Shown: one piece after another, positions 43,499 through 52,498 of the stretch
How positions within the stretch are numbered: position 1 is the stretch's first letter
How the letters are laid out: each line of letters opens with the position of its first letter
Source of the DNA: Bacteroidota bacterium
GTDB taxonomy: Bacteria > Bacteroidota > Bacteroidia > Cytophagales > Spirosomataceae
Direction: 5' to 3'
Length of the DNA stretch: 64,000 nucleotides
NCBI GenBank assembly: GCA_020161355.1
Contig: JAIUOF010000002.1
Location: 248,001 to 312,000 of the forward strand
Notes under the pieces: generated by a model
The model's database searches: none
Seen by the model: only the letters and a program-made list of their open reading frames with translations
What the model was told of the DNA's origin: nothing
Program-made: the position numbers and the translations under genes

Positions 43499-44121
43499 TT
43501 TTTAATTCCAACAAATCTGATCACCGAGCCTGAACCTGTATGAAACTGCCCCTCAGAAAGTTCTATTTCTTTTTCTTCTAACTCTAAAAACTCAAAATCA
43601 TTAAAGTCATTTTTAATTTCTTCCAATGAGAATAAAGAGCCTAAATCTCTCGGCCCTCCGACTGCCGGATTCTTGGTCTGATAATCCAAATGTTTTTTGC
43701 TAAATGCCTCAAAAATCACTATCCCACCTTTTTTAAGTAATTTGGTGAGTGATTGGTGAATTTCAGATTTGATTTCGGCGGGAAAATGAGCATAAATCAA
43801 TGCAATTAAATCAAAACTTTCATTTTCATAGTCAAGGTCTTGCAACTCTCCAACCTGATAATCAATGGAAACGGCATGCTTCTCTGCTAATTTATTTGCT
43901 TTTTTCATGCCTTCCACACTCAGGTCAAAAGCTGCAACCTTCCAACCCAATTTTGCCGCAAATACACCATTCCTTCCCTCTCCTTCGGCAGGAAAAAGGG
44001 CGTTTCCAGGAGATATTATTCCTAATTTTTCTTTTAGAAACTCATTAGGTTCTTCACCGTAAGCATATTCCGGTTGGCTGTAGCGTTCGTTCCAACGTTG
44101 GGTCCAGGGGTCGTTTGACAT
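43495..44121 (-). CDS. SAM-dependent methyltransferase (TehB/UbiE-like)
   Basis: A 208-residue class I methyltransferase. Motif I is unusual, [20 protein letters not shown], as in the thiopurine/tellurite (TehB-like) group; [20 protein letters not shown] and [11 protein letters not shown] follow. The N-terminus [24 protein letters not shown] is a common lead-in of this group. First gene of a five-gene run of small enzymes. Substrate unknown. Confidence 0.85.
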   Translation of the reverse strand: MSNDPWTQRWNERYSQPEYAYGEEPNEFLKEKLGIISPGNALFPAEGEGRNGVFAAKLGWKVAAFDLSVEGMKKANKLAEKHAVSIDYQVGELQDLDYENESFDLIALIYAHFPAEIKSEIHQSLTKLLKKGGIVIFEAFSKKHLDYQTKNPAVGGPRDLGSLFSLEEIKNDFNDFEFLELEEKEIELSEGQFHTGSGSVIRFVGIKK

Positions 44122-44176
44122 ATTTATAAGTTTTTAGGTAAACAACACAATTATCTACCCCGAAATTCAGCTTAAT

Positions 44177-44533
44177 TCATTTTGACAAGTTTTCCTCCAC
44201 TCTAAACTTAACGATTTCGGCAATTAGACCCAAAGGTAATGGCTGGTCATTAGGAAATTGAACCGACCCTTTGCCTTGTTTGTATTTGGATAGCTGCTCT
44301 TTAAATTTCTAATGGCCGGTAGGTGTGGCGTAAAACCCAATGTGTTTTTCATATCCGGTATAATAAACCAATGGTTTTTTATTAAGTTTATATGCGGGCA
44401 TGCCATATGCCATAGATTCAACGGCCGCAGGAGCATGGGTTTTAATTACCTCTCTTACCTGCTCAAGTTTATGTTTAATTTCTTCAGAAAAGCCCGTGAT
44501 ATAGGCATCTACATTCAGTATTTTACTGTCCAT
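44177..44533 (-). pseudogene. DUF1801-domain gene broken by one amber stop
   Basis: A reading frame of 119 codons with one internal TAG (plus-strand 44309-44311) after codon 74. Upstream, MDSKILNVDAYITGFSEEIK ... EKHIGFYATPTGH; downstream, KFKEQLSKYKQGKGSVQFP ... VKFRVEENLSK. The intact paralogue at 45894-46253 reads ATPTGHEKFKEQL, so a Glu codon became TAG by a single base change. Lengths match to one codon. The family (YdhG-like, DUF1801) is small and cytoplasmic, with no settled role. A short protein of 74 residues could still be made. Confidence 0.88.
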
Positions 44534-44803
44534 GATAGGGGTAAAAAATTAAATTAAAATTAAAATTTCAGTTTTTTGAAAGTCTTTAAAGAATACCTTA
44601 AAATGTGCTTTTTGGGGTTTCTGTATCAATTTTCCTTACCAAATTACTCAAAAAACACTTTCTCATGCCCAGGAGGATATTTTTTTACCAAAATCATTAG
44701 AAATATCAGAAAAAACTTATTTGATTTTTTGCCTAAAATAAATATATTCGTACAAATCGAAATCAAATATAGTATTTATAAAAATACACAAATTTTCAAG
44801 AAA

Positions 44804-45793
44804 ATGACACAAAGTATTACGCTGCTGCTGTTCCTGACGGGATTTGTTTTATTAATCAAAGGAGCCGACTGGCTGGTTGACGGTGCTTCTTCCATAGCAA
44901 AAAAATACAAGATTTCACCTATAGTTATTGGACTCACCATTGTGGCATTCGGCACCTCAATGCCTGAATTGGTGGTGAATATTTTTGCTTCTCTGGAAGG
45001 TAAAACAGATATAGCAATCGGAAATATTTTGGGAAGTAATATCGCCAATGTTTTTCTAATTTTGGGTATTTCAGCCTTGATTAACCCTCTGGTAGCAAAG
45101 CGTAATACCGTAATAAAGGAAATCCCCTTTAGTTTACTGGCTGCTTTGGTTGTGTTTTTCCTTGCCAATGATCTCTTGTTGGATGGCGAAAAGTCTTCAG
45201 TCATTACCCGTAGTGATGGTCTGATACTTATTTCATTTTTTATAATTTTCATGTACTACACTTTTGGTATTGCCCGTGCTGACACAAACACAGAAGATAA
45301 AAAGCAAATAATCAAGGAATTATCTACTCCAAAATCTATCCTTTTTATTTTATTGGGTCTGACAGGTCTTATTATCGGTGGTAAATGGATTGTAGATGGA
45401 GCGGTAGTGTTGGCGAAAATGGCAGGTATGAGTGAATCAGTGATCGGGCTTACGGTAGTGGCAATTGGTACTTCGCTGCCTGAGTTGGCGACATCAGCAA
45501 TGGCAGCCTACAAAAAACAAACCGATATTGCTATCGGGAATGTTGTTGGTTCCAATATTTTCAACCTTTTCTGGATATTGGGCGTAAGTTCGATTATCAA
45601 GCCATTGCCTTTTAACCCAGCTTCCAATATTGACATTTTGATGACGATTTTTGCAAGTTTGGTGATGTTTGTCGGGATGTATATTGGCAAAAGGCACACA
45701 CTGGAGTATAAAGAAGGAATAGGTATGATTTCAATATATATATTTTATCTGGCTTACCTGATTATCAATGGAAACGGACTACTTGTCAGCTAA
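44804..45793 (+). CDS. Calcium/sodium antiporter (CaCA family)
   Basis: Inner-membrane cation exchanger of 329 residues. The ATG at 44804 (MTQSITLLLF) is preferred, since reading from further upstream would add a Lys/Phe-rich stretch. Two inverted alpha repeats are clear: AFGTSMPELVVNIFAS ... IAIGNILGSNIANVFLILG, and AIGTSLPELATSAMAA ... IAIGNVVGSNIFNLFWILG, with the ion-binding Glu/Asn residues. About ten membrane segments. Likely exports Ca2+ in exchange for Na+ or H+. It is inserted between two paralogous DUF1801 copies, on the opposite strand. Confidence 0.92.
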   Translation: MTQSITLLLFLTGFVLLIKGADWLVDGASSIAKKYKISPIVIGLTIVAFGTSMPELVVNIFASLEGKTDIAIGNILGSNIANVFLILGISALINPLVAKRNTVIKEIPFSLLAALVVFFLANDLLLDGEKSSVITRSDGLILISFFIIFMYYTFGIARADTNTEDKKQIIKELSTPKSILFILLGLTGLIIGGKWIVDGAVVLAKMAGMSESVIGLTVVAIGTSLPELATSAMAAYKKQTDIAIGNVVGSNIFNLFWILGVSSIIKPLPFNPASNIDILMTIFASLVMFVGMYIGKRHTLEYKEGIGMISIYIFYLAYLIINGNGLLVS

Positions 45794-45893
45794 TTTTATG
45801 ACTATTTTCTTGCCTTTCTTGCTCAGAATATAGGCAGAAACCTTACATCCTAATTTTCGGCAAATAACACTATTATTCACCCCGAAATTCAGG

Positions 45894-46253
45894 TTACTTC
45901 TTTTTTGAATTTTCCTCGACTCTAAATTTTACGATATCTATAATTAAGTCTACAGGAAGTACCTCACTGTGAGGAAATTGAACCGACCCCTTGCCTTGTT
46001 TGTATTTTGAAAGTTGCTCTTTAAATTTCTCGTGTCCTGTAGGCGTTGCATAAAATCCGATGTGCTTCTCATATGCTGCAAAATACACCAATGGTTTTTT
46101 GTTAAGTTTATAGGCTGGCATAGCATAAGCGATACACTCTACGGCTTCAGGGGCATTTTTTTTGATAGCTTCTCTCATTATTTCCATTCTTTCTCTTACC
46201 TCCGAAGGAAAAGCCGAGATGTAGTCATCCACCGATTTTATTTCTGTATTCAT
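45894..46253 (-). CDS. DUF1801-domain protein (intact paralogue)
   Basis: A 119-residue cytoplasmic protein of the YdhG-like DUF1801 family: VDDYISAFPSEVRERMEIMREAI, AYAMPAYKLNKKPLVYFAAYEKHIGFYATPTGH, KFKEQLSKYKQGKGSVQFP. It is the working copy of the broken gene at 44177-44533, and the sequence just after both stops is also similar, so the duplication covered some flank. Family members are thought to have a frataxin-like fold; function is not established. Confidence 0.85.
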   Translation of the reverse strand: MNTEIKSVDDYISAFPSEVRERMEIMREAIKKNAPEAVECIAYAMPAYKLNKKPLVYFAAYEKHIGFYATPTGHEKFKEQLSKYKQGKGSVQFPHSEVLPVDLIIDIVKFRVEENSKKK

Positions 46254-46305
46254 TGTAAAACAATTTTAATTTGAATTTAAAGACGCCCTAAATTATAAAA
46301 TAATT

Positions 46306-47271
46306 TTAAATTTCCCTGCTCAGCCTGGTGGCAATTATACTTACAATAAAAAGCTGAAAAGCATGAAATAACATAAGTGGGAGTAAAATCAGGCCCACCG
46401 GCATAGTGGAAGGAAACAGGATTTTTGAAAAAACGGTACCATGAACCAAAGATTTTTTGGTACCACAAAATTGAGCAGTAATGGTATCTTCCCGATTGAA
46501 TTTCAACCTTTTAGCCAAGAGTCCTGTCAAATAAAAAACGATAAAAAACAAGATCAGCACGCCCGCCGAAATGTAAAGTAAGTCAACCAAATTAACTGAT
46601 TCAAAGACTTTTTCGAGAAATGAAGAGCAGAAACTTTTATAGATAATCAATAAAATCACCGACTTGTCAAACGTGGTCAGCAAGGAATTGAAACGTGTGG
46701 CATAACTTCCTAGTTTGGGCTGCAAAAATAACCCTAATGCCACAGGAAGAAGGATTTCGGTGATGAGCTTAAGGTAAACGGAGCCCAGCTGAAAGTCTTC
46801 AGATACATGATGAAGGAATGGACCCATCCAAAGTGGAGTGACCAGAATTCCGATAAGCCCCGAAATACTGGCATTGAAAATAGCTGCAGGAATATTGCCC
46901 CTGGCCAAAGATACCATCACCACCGAAGAAGAAACCGTAGAAGGCAATGCCGCCAAAAAAAGAAAACCCAGCCAAACCTCAGTGGCATCCATAAATAAAA
47001 ATGCAGGCCTTGCAAAAATTATTATCAGAGGAAATAGCAGGAAAGTAGAAAGTTGAACCAGAACATGTAATCGCCAGTTTTTCAGACCATTGGTAAGCTT
47101 TTCTTTATTGAGTTTTAGCCCGTAAAAAAAGAAAATCAAAGAGACCCCAACACTACTGATAAGATCGATGGGGATAGGACTTGATTTACTTCCCCAATGC
47201 GGGAATAAGTAAGCCAGAAGTACGACCATAAGGATTGAGAGCACAAAACCGTCAATCTTGATTTTTTTCAT
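46306..47271 (-). CDS. Bile acid:sodium symporter-like (SBF-like) membrane transporter
   Basis: Polytopic membrane protein of 321 residues, nine or ten segments, starting MKKIKIDGFVLSILMVVLLAYLFP. Marks of the YfeH/RCH1 branch of SBF transporters are ISSVGVSLIFFFYGLKLNKEKL, the crossover segment ALPSTVSSSVVMVSLARGN, and the later QFCGTKKSLVHGTVFSKILFP. Substrate unknown; members of this branch include calcium-homeostasis regulators and organic-anion carriers. Single gene. Confidence 0.88.
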   Translation of the reverse strand: MKKIKIDGFVLSILMVVLLAYLFPHWGSKSSPIPIDLISSVGVSLIFFFYGLKLNKEKLTNGLKNWRLHVLVQLSTFLLFPLIIIFARPAFLFMDATEVWLGFLFLAALPSTVSSSVVMVSLARGNIPAAIFNASISGLIGILVTPLWMGPFLHHVSEDFQLGSVYLKLITEILLPVALGLFLQPKLGSYATRFNSLLTTFDKSVILLIIYKSFCSSFLEKVFESVNLVDLLYISAGVLILFFIVFYLTGLLAKRLKFNREDTITAQFCGTKKSLVHGTVFSKILFPSTMPVGLILLPLMLFHAFQLFIVSIIATRLSREI

Positions 47272-47330
47272 GAAGAGAACAAGCTTTTGGGTACAATATT
47301 ACGAAGACCTGCCTATTAACTACTAAAAGC

Positions 47331-47723
47331 TCAGGGCATTTTCAGAGGCTCCAGGACACCTTTTCTTTTGACTATATTTTTATAGTCCCACTGAATACTT
47401 TTTGATTTTTGCAGCCAACGGGATAAGTCTTCTGAATTGATTTGCCCCGGAGAAGTATAGCGTTTCTCCGCAGCTTTAAATTTCCCTTCATTTTCCAGAC
47501 CCGGCTCGCCAAACGACTGACCACTCCAAAACAACAATCTGACGCAATTTTTAAGCTTATGATATCCCGTGACCGGATTTCCGTCTAGAAACCACACCGG
47601 ATGCCCATGCCATATTTTACTTTCGGCCTCAGGAAGGGCTTCTTCTATCTGTTGATAGAGTGCCTCACAAATTTCTTTATCAACGCCCGACAAAGATTGG
47701 TTGTAATCATTGATGGTATTCAT
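47331..47723 (-). CDS. DUF1801-domain protein, distinct branch
   Basis: A 130-residue protein of the same broad family but clearly different from the pair at 44-46 kb: SKIWHGHPVWFLDGNPVTGYHKLKNCVRLLFWSGQSFGEPGL. The HGHPVWF and GYHKLKNCVRLLFWSG segments are typical of the DUF1801 group found in many Bacteroidota and Firmicutes. Cytoplasmic, function unknown. A perfect 8-base inverted repeat (47773-47794) lies about 50 bases upstream. Confidence 0.8.
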   Translation of the reverse strand: MNTINDYNQSLSGVDKEICEALYQQIEEALPEAESKIWHGHPVWFLDGNPVTGYHKLKNCVRLLFWSGQSFGEPGLENEGKFKAAEKRYTSPGQINSEDLSRWLQKSKSIQWDYKNIVKRKGVLEPLKMP

Positions 47724-47772
47724 GAAGGTTGGAGCTTTTGATTTATAAACAAAAAAGGTTTAAATTTATTTA

Positions 47773-47794
47773 TTTACCAAATCAGATTGGTAAA
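47773..47794. promoter_or_regulatory. Operator-like inverted repeat upstream of the 47.3-kb DUF1801 gene
   Basis: TTTACCAA (47773-47780), six bases, then TTGGTAAA (47787-47794): a perfect 8-base inverted repeat in the region expected to hold the promoter. No adjacent TetR-type gene. Confidence 0.55.
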
Positions 47795-47831
47795 TTTAAT
47801 CAATACCTTTCTCAAACTCACCTGATTTTTG

Positions 47832-50087
47832 CTATTTGACCAACAGTGCTTCCAGCTTTTCCAATCTGCTCTCTATTTTTTGAGTATTGGATTCCAGCCT
47901 CTCATTTTTAACTTTCAATTGATCATTTAAGGTTTTTAGTTCTTTTATGGCCTCCACCAAAACCGGGGTAAGGCGGGAATAATCCACAGACTTATAGCCT
48001 TTTTCGTCGGTATAGACCATTTCTGGGAATATTTTCTCTATTTCCTGAGCTATGAAGCCGATTTGGCGTTCTTTCGAGAAATTATTTTCCTTAAATTCAT
48101 CCACCCGCCAATCGTAATGTAAGCCATTGATGCTCATCACTTTTTGTAGTGGATTTTCTATTTTTGAAAAATTCTTTTTGTATCTGATGTCTGAACAAGC
48201 AGCGATTGTTCCGGAAGTATTGCAAATTGTACCCGAGACTCTCAGATTGCCAAAGACATGAAGCTTCTCGGTAGGGGTCCCATTGCCAATAGCTACATTT
48301 CCCAGGCCGGCCACATCATTGATATAAACATTTGCTGCATCTTTCCCGCCTCTTATGTAGGTATTTTCTGTAGTACTATAATTGAAATGTGAAGAATGGG
48401 TGGTGCCTAGAAACTGTGCCGTACCACCCGATCCCGTACCCCGGGCGACGTGTATAGATGCTGATGGATTATTTATACCAATCCCTACATCCCCTTCATT
48501 ATCAATAAGTAGTCTGTCAAATTGTGCAATTCCTGCACCTGCCACTCCACTTGAGGAACTGTTGTAAATTCTGAATAATCCCGTAGCTGGATCCAAACTA
48601 ATACCTCCTACATAACCGTTGGTAAGGAGTTTTCTCTCGCCATTGTAATATCCGTTGAGGGAGATTCCCGGCCAGGCTACATCAACTCCTACGCCTGCTG
48701 CATTATCACCAAAAATTGCAGATGTAGCCCCAACTAATTTGTTTACCACCAAACCCGCTTTATCAGGGGTATTGGTACCAATTCCTACATTACCGGTACC
48801 GGTTACCAGGGCGTAGCCTGCAGTAGATGAAAAATACCCTCCAATGCCTGATTGGCTAAAAAATGATCCCCCTGTACCATTTGCTGTATGAGCCCCCCTA
48901 ACTCCTGAGCCACCAAAAACAGTATTATTATTAATGCCATAAACGGCATCCCCTACACCTGAAACTGAAGAGGGTATTTCCCCCCATACTCCTACGGATG
49001 AACTTACTCCTTTAATTGCTACTCCTCCCGAAGCTCCCTGATTATTATTGATTTGAAATAACGGAGTGGCAATGACACCTGAAATTCCAGAACCAACATA
49101 TGGGAATGCAATTGGCTCTGCCCATTCTGCATCTCCAAGATTATTTGTTGCTCTTAGAACTTTTCCTGCTGCAATAGTTCCTACACCGCTTCCGCTAAAT
49201 GATAACTTTCCAGAGGTTTTCAATGCATATCCACTCCCGGTTGAATTAAAATATGCCGCAGTGCCGGCTGAACTTACTCCTTTTACCCCTGTACCGCTTT
49301 GAGTTTCTCCTGAAATACCTATGCCATCTATAGAATTTGATATTCCTTTAATGGCAACATCCCCGAGTCCACTGGAGGGTGAAGAATCGGTATTTTCAAC
49401 TTGAAAAACTGTTCCGCTTAACATATTTCGAGACCAGCTTACTGGTAAAGTAACAGCATCATCCCATTCCGTATCACCGCTGCTATTTATTGCTTTGAGC
49501 ACTTTCCCCGCGGCAATTGTTCCGATGCCACTTCCACCAAACCGAAGTTTTCCTGTTGTTTGTAAACCATAGCCCGATGTTGAGTTAAATAATCCGGCAA
49601 TTCCATTTGTGCTTAACCCTTTTACCCCTGCCCCAGTACCTGAATGAATGCCATATACCCCCGATCCGAATGAGCCAATCCCATAATTTAATCCGTAAAT
49701 CCCATTACTGTTCACGGCAGTATTTGCATTGGCAGTAAGACCAACCACCCCATTAGAATGAGAAACGCCATCGCCCCTTATAGCTGAGACTGTGGAAGTA
49801 TTGACAATTGAGTTAGTATTTGTAATCCAGAAAGCCTCTGCAGAAATATCTACAGTGTTAATTGTTGGTAAAAAAAAAGGAGGAGAACTCCAGTTTGTAC
49901 CGTCACAAAAGTAAAATTTATTGTCAGTAGTTAAAAAAATAACCTTCCCTTTGTCGGAAGCACTAGCCGATGGCAATGCCGAAATGGAAGGAATACTCAC
50001 AAACCCATTACTCCCGGGCTCAAGGGTGACCGACTGGCTAAAAACTTTTACCGAAAAAAATAAAATGATGTATAAAACTTTTTTCAT
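47832..50087 (-). CDS. Surface protein with C-terminal endosialidase-type intramolecular chaperone (S74)
   Basis: Exported protein of 751 residues; the ATG at 50087 opens a signal peptide (MKKVLYIILFFSVKVFSQ). The body has repeated Gly/Thr-rich strands typical of trimeric fibres (GVYGIHSGTGAGVKG, GIKGVSSAGTAAYFNSTGSGYALKTSG). A duplicated block, GKLRFGGSGIGTIAAGKVL and GKLSFSGSGVGTIAAGKVL, is plain. The C-terminus (about 650-751) is the S74 chaperone: SDIRYKKNFSKIENPLQKV, ERQIGFIAQEIEKIFPEMV, VDYSRLTPVLVEAIKELK, then a coiled coil. In phage and some surface fibres the chaperone folds the trimer and is cut off. The gene next to it is a LytTR regulator. Confidence 0.88.
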   Translation of the reverse strand: MKKVLYIILFFSVKVFSQSVTLEPGSNGFVSIPSISALPSASASDKGKVIFLTTDNKFYFCDGTNWSSPPFFLPTINTVDISAEAFWITNTNSIVNTSTVSAIRGDGVSHSNGVVGLTANANTAVNSNGIYGLNYGIGSFGSGVYGIHSGTGAGVKGLSTNGIAGLFNSTSGYGLQTTGKLRFGGSGIGTIAAGKVLKAINSSGDTEWDDAVTLPVSWSRNMLSGTVFQVENTDSSPSSGLGDVAIKGISNSIDGIGISGETQSGTGVKGVSSAGTAAYFNSTGSGYALKTSGKLSFSGSGVGTIAAGKVLRATNNLGDAEWAEPIAFPYVGSGISGVIATPLFQINNNQGASGGVAIKGVSSSVGVWGEIPSSVSGVGDAVYGINNNTVFGGSGVRGAHTANGTGGSFFSQSGIGGYFSSTAGYALVTGTGNVGIGTNTPDKAGLVVNKLVGATSAIFGDNAAGVGVDVAWPGISLNGYYNGERKLLTNGYVGGISLDPATGLFRIYNSSSSGVAGAGIAQFDRLLIDNEGDVGIGINNPSASIHVARGTGSGGTAQFLGTTHSSHFNYSTTENTYIRGGKDAANVYINDVAGLGNVAIGNGTPTEKLHVFGNLRVSGTICNTSGTIAACSDIRYKKNFSKIENPLQKVMSINGLHYDWRVDEFKENNFSKERQIGFIAQEIEKIFPEMVYTDEKGYKSVDYSRLTPVLVEAIKELKTLNDQLKVKNERLESNTQKIESRLEKLEALLVK

Positions 50088-50150
50088 ATCACTATAATTT
50101 ACAAAAATGCATTTTAAAAATATAAACAATTGAAAACAAGAACCTTAAGA

Positions 50151-50483
50151 CTATGGATTTGAAATATTCCCCGATACACATTTCAATACCTCCGGCATTT
50201 TTCTTCGGGAAATCCTTAATTCCGACCCATCTTTCAGAAGCACCTTTTTCTCCGAAATATCAATTTTCTTTACATACTTCAAATTAACCATGCATGACCT
50301 GCTCACTCTTACAAATGGATATTCGAAATAGTCCTGATATTTCTTTAAGGAGTAGGCCATAAGTTCCTGAGAGCCATTTCCAAAAAAGAACAGTGTATAG
50401 TTTTTTTCTGCAACCAATTTCATGACATTTAGCGGGGCATTTTTTAATAGCAACAAATGACGACTAGAGATTGAATGGTTCAT
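50151..50483 (-). CDS. Stand-alone LytTR DNA-binding protein
   Basis: A 110-residue regulator made only of a LytTR domain. Family residues: VAEKNYTLFFFGNGSQEL, SLKKYQDYFEYPFVRVSRSCMVNLKYVKKID, LLKDGSELRISRRKM. No receiver domain or membrane segment, so it lacks the usual two-component input. It lies 63 bases upstream of the S74 fibre gene in the same direction and probably controls it; in the 190 bases upstream of it no repeats were recognised. Confidence 0.88.
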   Translation of the reverse strand: MNHSISSRHLLLLKNAPLNVMKLVAEKNYTLFFFGNGSQELMAYSLKKYQDYFEYPFVRVSRSCMVNLKYVKKIDISEKKVLLKDGSELRISRRKMPEVLKCVSGNISNP

Positions 50484-50674
50484 TTTCAGGCTTAATTATT
50501 GCTTTTATTGAGAAAAATTCCTCATGATTTTCAGATTCAGATCAAAATCAGACAGATGTTCAAAATTAGGTTTCTGTTACACGCCGATAAATAGCAGAAA
50601 TCAATCATTTTTATGTCATAAAATAAAATTTTTGCTACTTTAGAGTGATTTTTTGGATGAAAACTCCCTGATTG

Positions 50675-51472
50675 ATGGAAGAGATGCACCTGAACCCAAT
50701 GAGCCCGCAAAGTTTCATTGAGCAGTATTTTACTGACAACGACGGGCTGGAACATACCTATTTTGATTTTTTCAAACCGACTATCGAGCAGCTGGACAGG
50801 TTCTCAATCGGCCCTTATTATTGGTTTATTCCCGAAAACCATACCGGAAAAATCCTTCATATCAGTGAAAATTGTAAAGATTTAAGCCCCTACTCTGACA
50901 GAGAATGGATGAACCTGGAGAATCCCAATGAACAAGCCCCCAATGTGATGCACCCTGAAGATATGCAATTTATATATGCAGCCACAGGATTTGGGATCGA
51001 AATGGCCAAAGAGTACCTCCTTAAGAAAATAAGGATTAACGTCAGTATTTACGGAAGATTTCAGGACGCTGACAGCAAATATAGATGGATGCTTATGCAG
51101 ATTCCGGATTTTCATTTTGATGAAAACCGGGACTGCCACTCTGTGCTGGTGAGTGTCACTGACATTTCCCACTTGCCCGCCCCTCAAGAGCCTATGATGA
51201 CTATTTTGGTCAATGGAGGAAAGCGTGAGCAGATTTTCAGAGCCTATCCTATGCAAAAAAAGCTGGAGGCCTTGCCTGGCCCTAAAATAACCAAACGTGA
51301 AAAAGAACTGTTAGGCCTCATGATAAAAGGTCTTACCTCTCCCCAAATTGCTGAAGCTCTGGGCATTGCCTACAACACCGTTGAAAACCACAAAAGAAAT
51401 CTCAGAGAAAAAACCGGGTCTAAAACTGCAGCCCAGCTTATCAATTATGTTTTGGAAAACAAAATCTTTTGA
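50675..51472 (+). CDS. PAS-like sensor with LuxR-type helix-turn-helix
   Basis: A 265-residue regulator (ATG at 50675; another ATG 9 bases on). The N-terminal part (about 40-165) looks like a PAS domain: SENCKDLSPYSDREWMN, YGRFQDADSKYRWMLMQI, HSVLVSVTDISHLP. The C-terminal 65 residues are a LuxR/GerE helix-turn-helix: ITKREKELLGLMIKGLTSPQIAEALGIAYNTVENHKRNLREKTGS. No receiver domain, so the signal is probably sensed directly. Divergent from the LytTR-fibre pair, and upstream of the aldo/keto reductase in the same direction. Confidence 0.88.
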   Translation: MEEMHLNPMSPQSFIEQYFTDNDGLEHTYFDFFKPTIEQLDRFSIGPYYWFIPENHTGKILHISENCKDLSPYSDREWMNLENPNEQAPNVMHPEDMQFIYAATGFGIEMAKEYLLKKIRINVSIYGRFQDADSKYRWMLMQIPDFHFDENRDCHSVLVSVTDISHLPAPQEPMMTILVNGGKREQIFRAYPMQKKLEALPGPKITKREKELLGLMIKGLTSPQIAEALGIAYNTVENHKRNLREKTGSKTAAQLINYVLENKIF

Positions 51473-51502
51473 CAAGTGCGGTCATTTAAAAAAGTTAGGT
51501 GT

Positions 51503-51510
51503 TAATTTTG
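51503..51510 (+). promoter_or_regulatory. Candidate -7 box of the aldo/keto reductase gene
   Basis: TAATTTTG, 23 bases before the ATG at 51533 and after the luxR-type stop, so the reductase may have its own promoter. Confidence 0.45.
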
Positions 51511-51532
51511 ACTTTAATTCAACCAATACAAA

Positions 51533-52498
51533 ATGAAATATTTCGACTTCGAAAACGGAGATAAAATGCCCGCCCTGGGCCTTGGCACCTGGAAATCAGA
51601 CAAAGGAGAAGTTTACAAAGCCGTAAGGACTGCCATCGAAGTGGGCTATCGCCATTTTGACTGTGCGTATCTGTATGGGAATGAAAAAGAAATAGGTGAG
51701 GCATTCGCCGATGCCCTTAAAGCCGGCGATATAAAGCGGGAAGACCTTTGGATCACTTCAAAACTCTGGAACAACCGCCACCGAAAAGAGCAGGTAAGGC
51801 CGGCATTTGATATTTCCCTGAAAGACCTGCAATGCGAATATCTGGATTTATACCTTATCCACTGGCCGGTAGTAGTGGTGGATGAAATCGCTTTCCCTGA
51901 AAATGGCAGCCAGCTGGTTAGCCTGACTAAAACCACCCTCTCCGAAACCTGGGAAGGAATGATTGACATAAAAGCCACCGGCTTGAGCAAACATATTGGC
52001 GTTTCTAATTTTAGTGCCAAAAAAATCGCAGCTATATGGAAAGATACCGGAGTAAAACCTGAGGTTGATCAGGTCGAAATGCACCCGTTTATGCAACAAA
52101 AGCCTCTGAAAGCCTATACCGATGAGCATGGAATCATTCTGACCGCTTATGCTCCCCTGGGTTCTGCCGACCGGCCTGCTACCCGGATCACTCCCGGCGA
52201 CCCCAACCTTTTTCATGATGAGGTAATCAATGCCATCGCGAAGGAAAAGGCAATCACACCTGCACAGGTGATGCTAGCGTGGGCGGTAAATTATGGCGTG
52301 AGTGTAATCCCCAAATCGGTGAGAAAAGAAAGACTGATTGAAAACCTACAGGCAGCGGATATTACTTTAAGCTCTGAAGAAATGCAAAGGCTGTCGGTGA
52401 TAGACCTGCATAACCGCTACATCAAAGGCAATTTCTGGTGCCTGCCCGGCTCTGATTATACATTGGAGAATCTTTGGGACGAGGCGATTTACGATTGA
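51533..52498 (+). CDS. Aldo/keto reductase
   Basis: NADPH-dependent carbonyl reductase of 321 residues with a TIM barrel. The catalytic tetrad is readable: Asp43 and Tyr48 (HFDCAYLYGNE), Lys77 (ITSKLWNN), His109 (LDLYLIHWPV). Other marks are IGVSNFSAKKI, DQVEMHPFMQQ and the C-terminal cofactor segment VIPKSVRKERLIENL. It resembles the AKR1/AKR5-type aldehyde and sugar reductases. Base composition is richer in G and C than neighbours. The gene ends directly at a long repeat region. Confidence 0.92.
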   Translation: MKYFDFENGDKMPALGLGTWKSDKGEVYKAVRTAIEVGYRHFDCAYLYGNEKEIGEAFADALKAGDIKREDLWITSKLWNNRHRKEQVRPAFDISLKDLQCEYLDLYLIHWPVVVVDEIAFPENGSQLVSLTKTTLSETWEGMIDIKATGLSKHIGVSNFSAKKIAAIWKDTGVKPEVDQVEMHPFMQQKPLKAYTDEHGIILTAYAPLGSADRPATRITPGDPNLFHDEVINAIAKEKAITPAQVMLAWAVNYGVSVIPKSVRKERLIENLQAADITLSSEEMQRLSVIDLHNRYIKGNFWCLPGSDYTLENLWDEAIYD

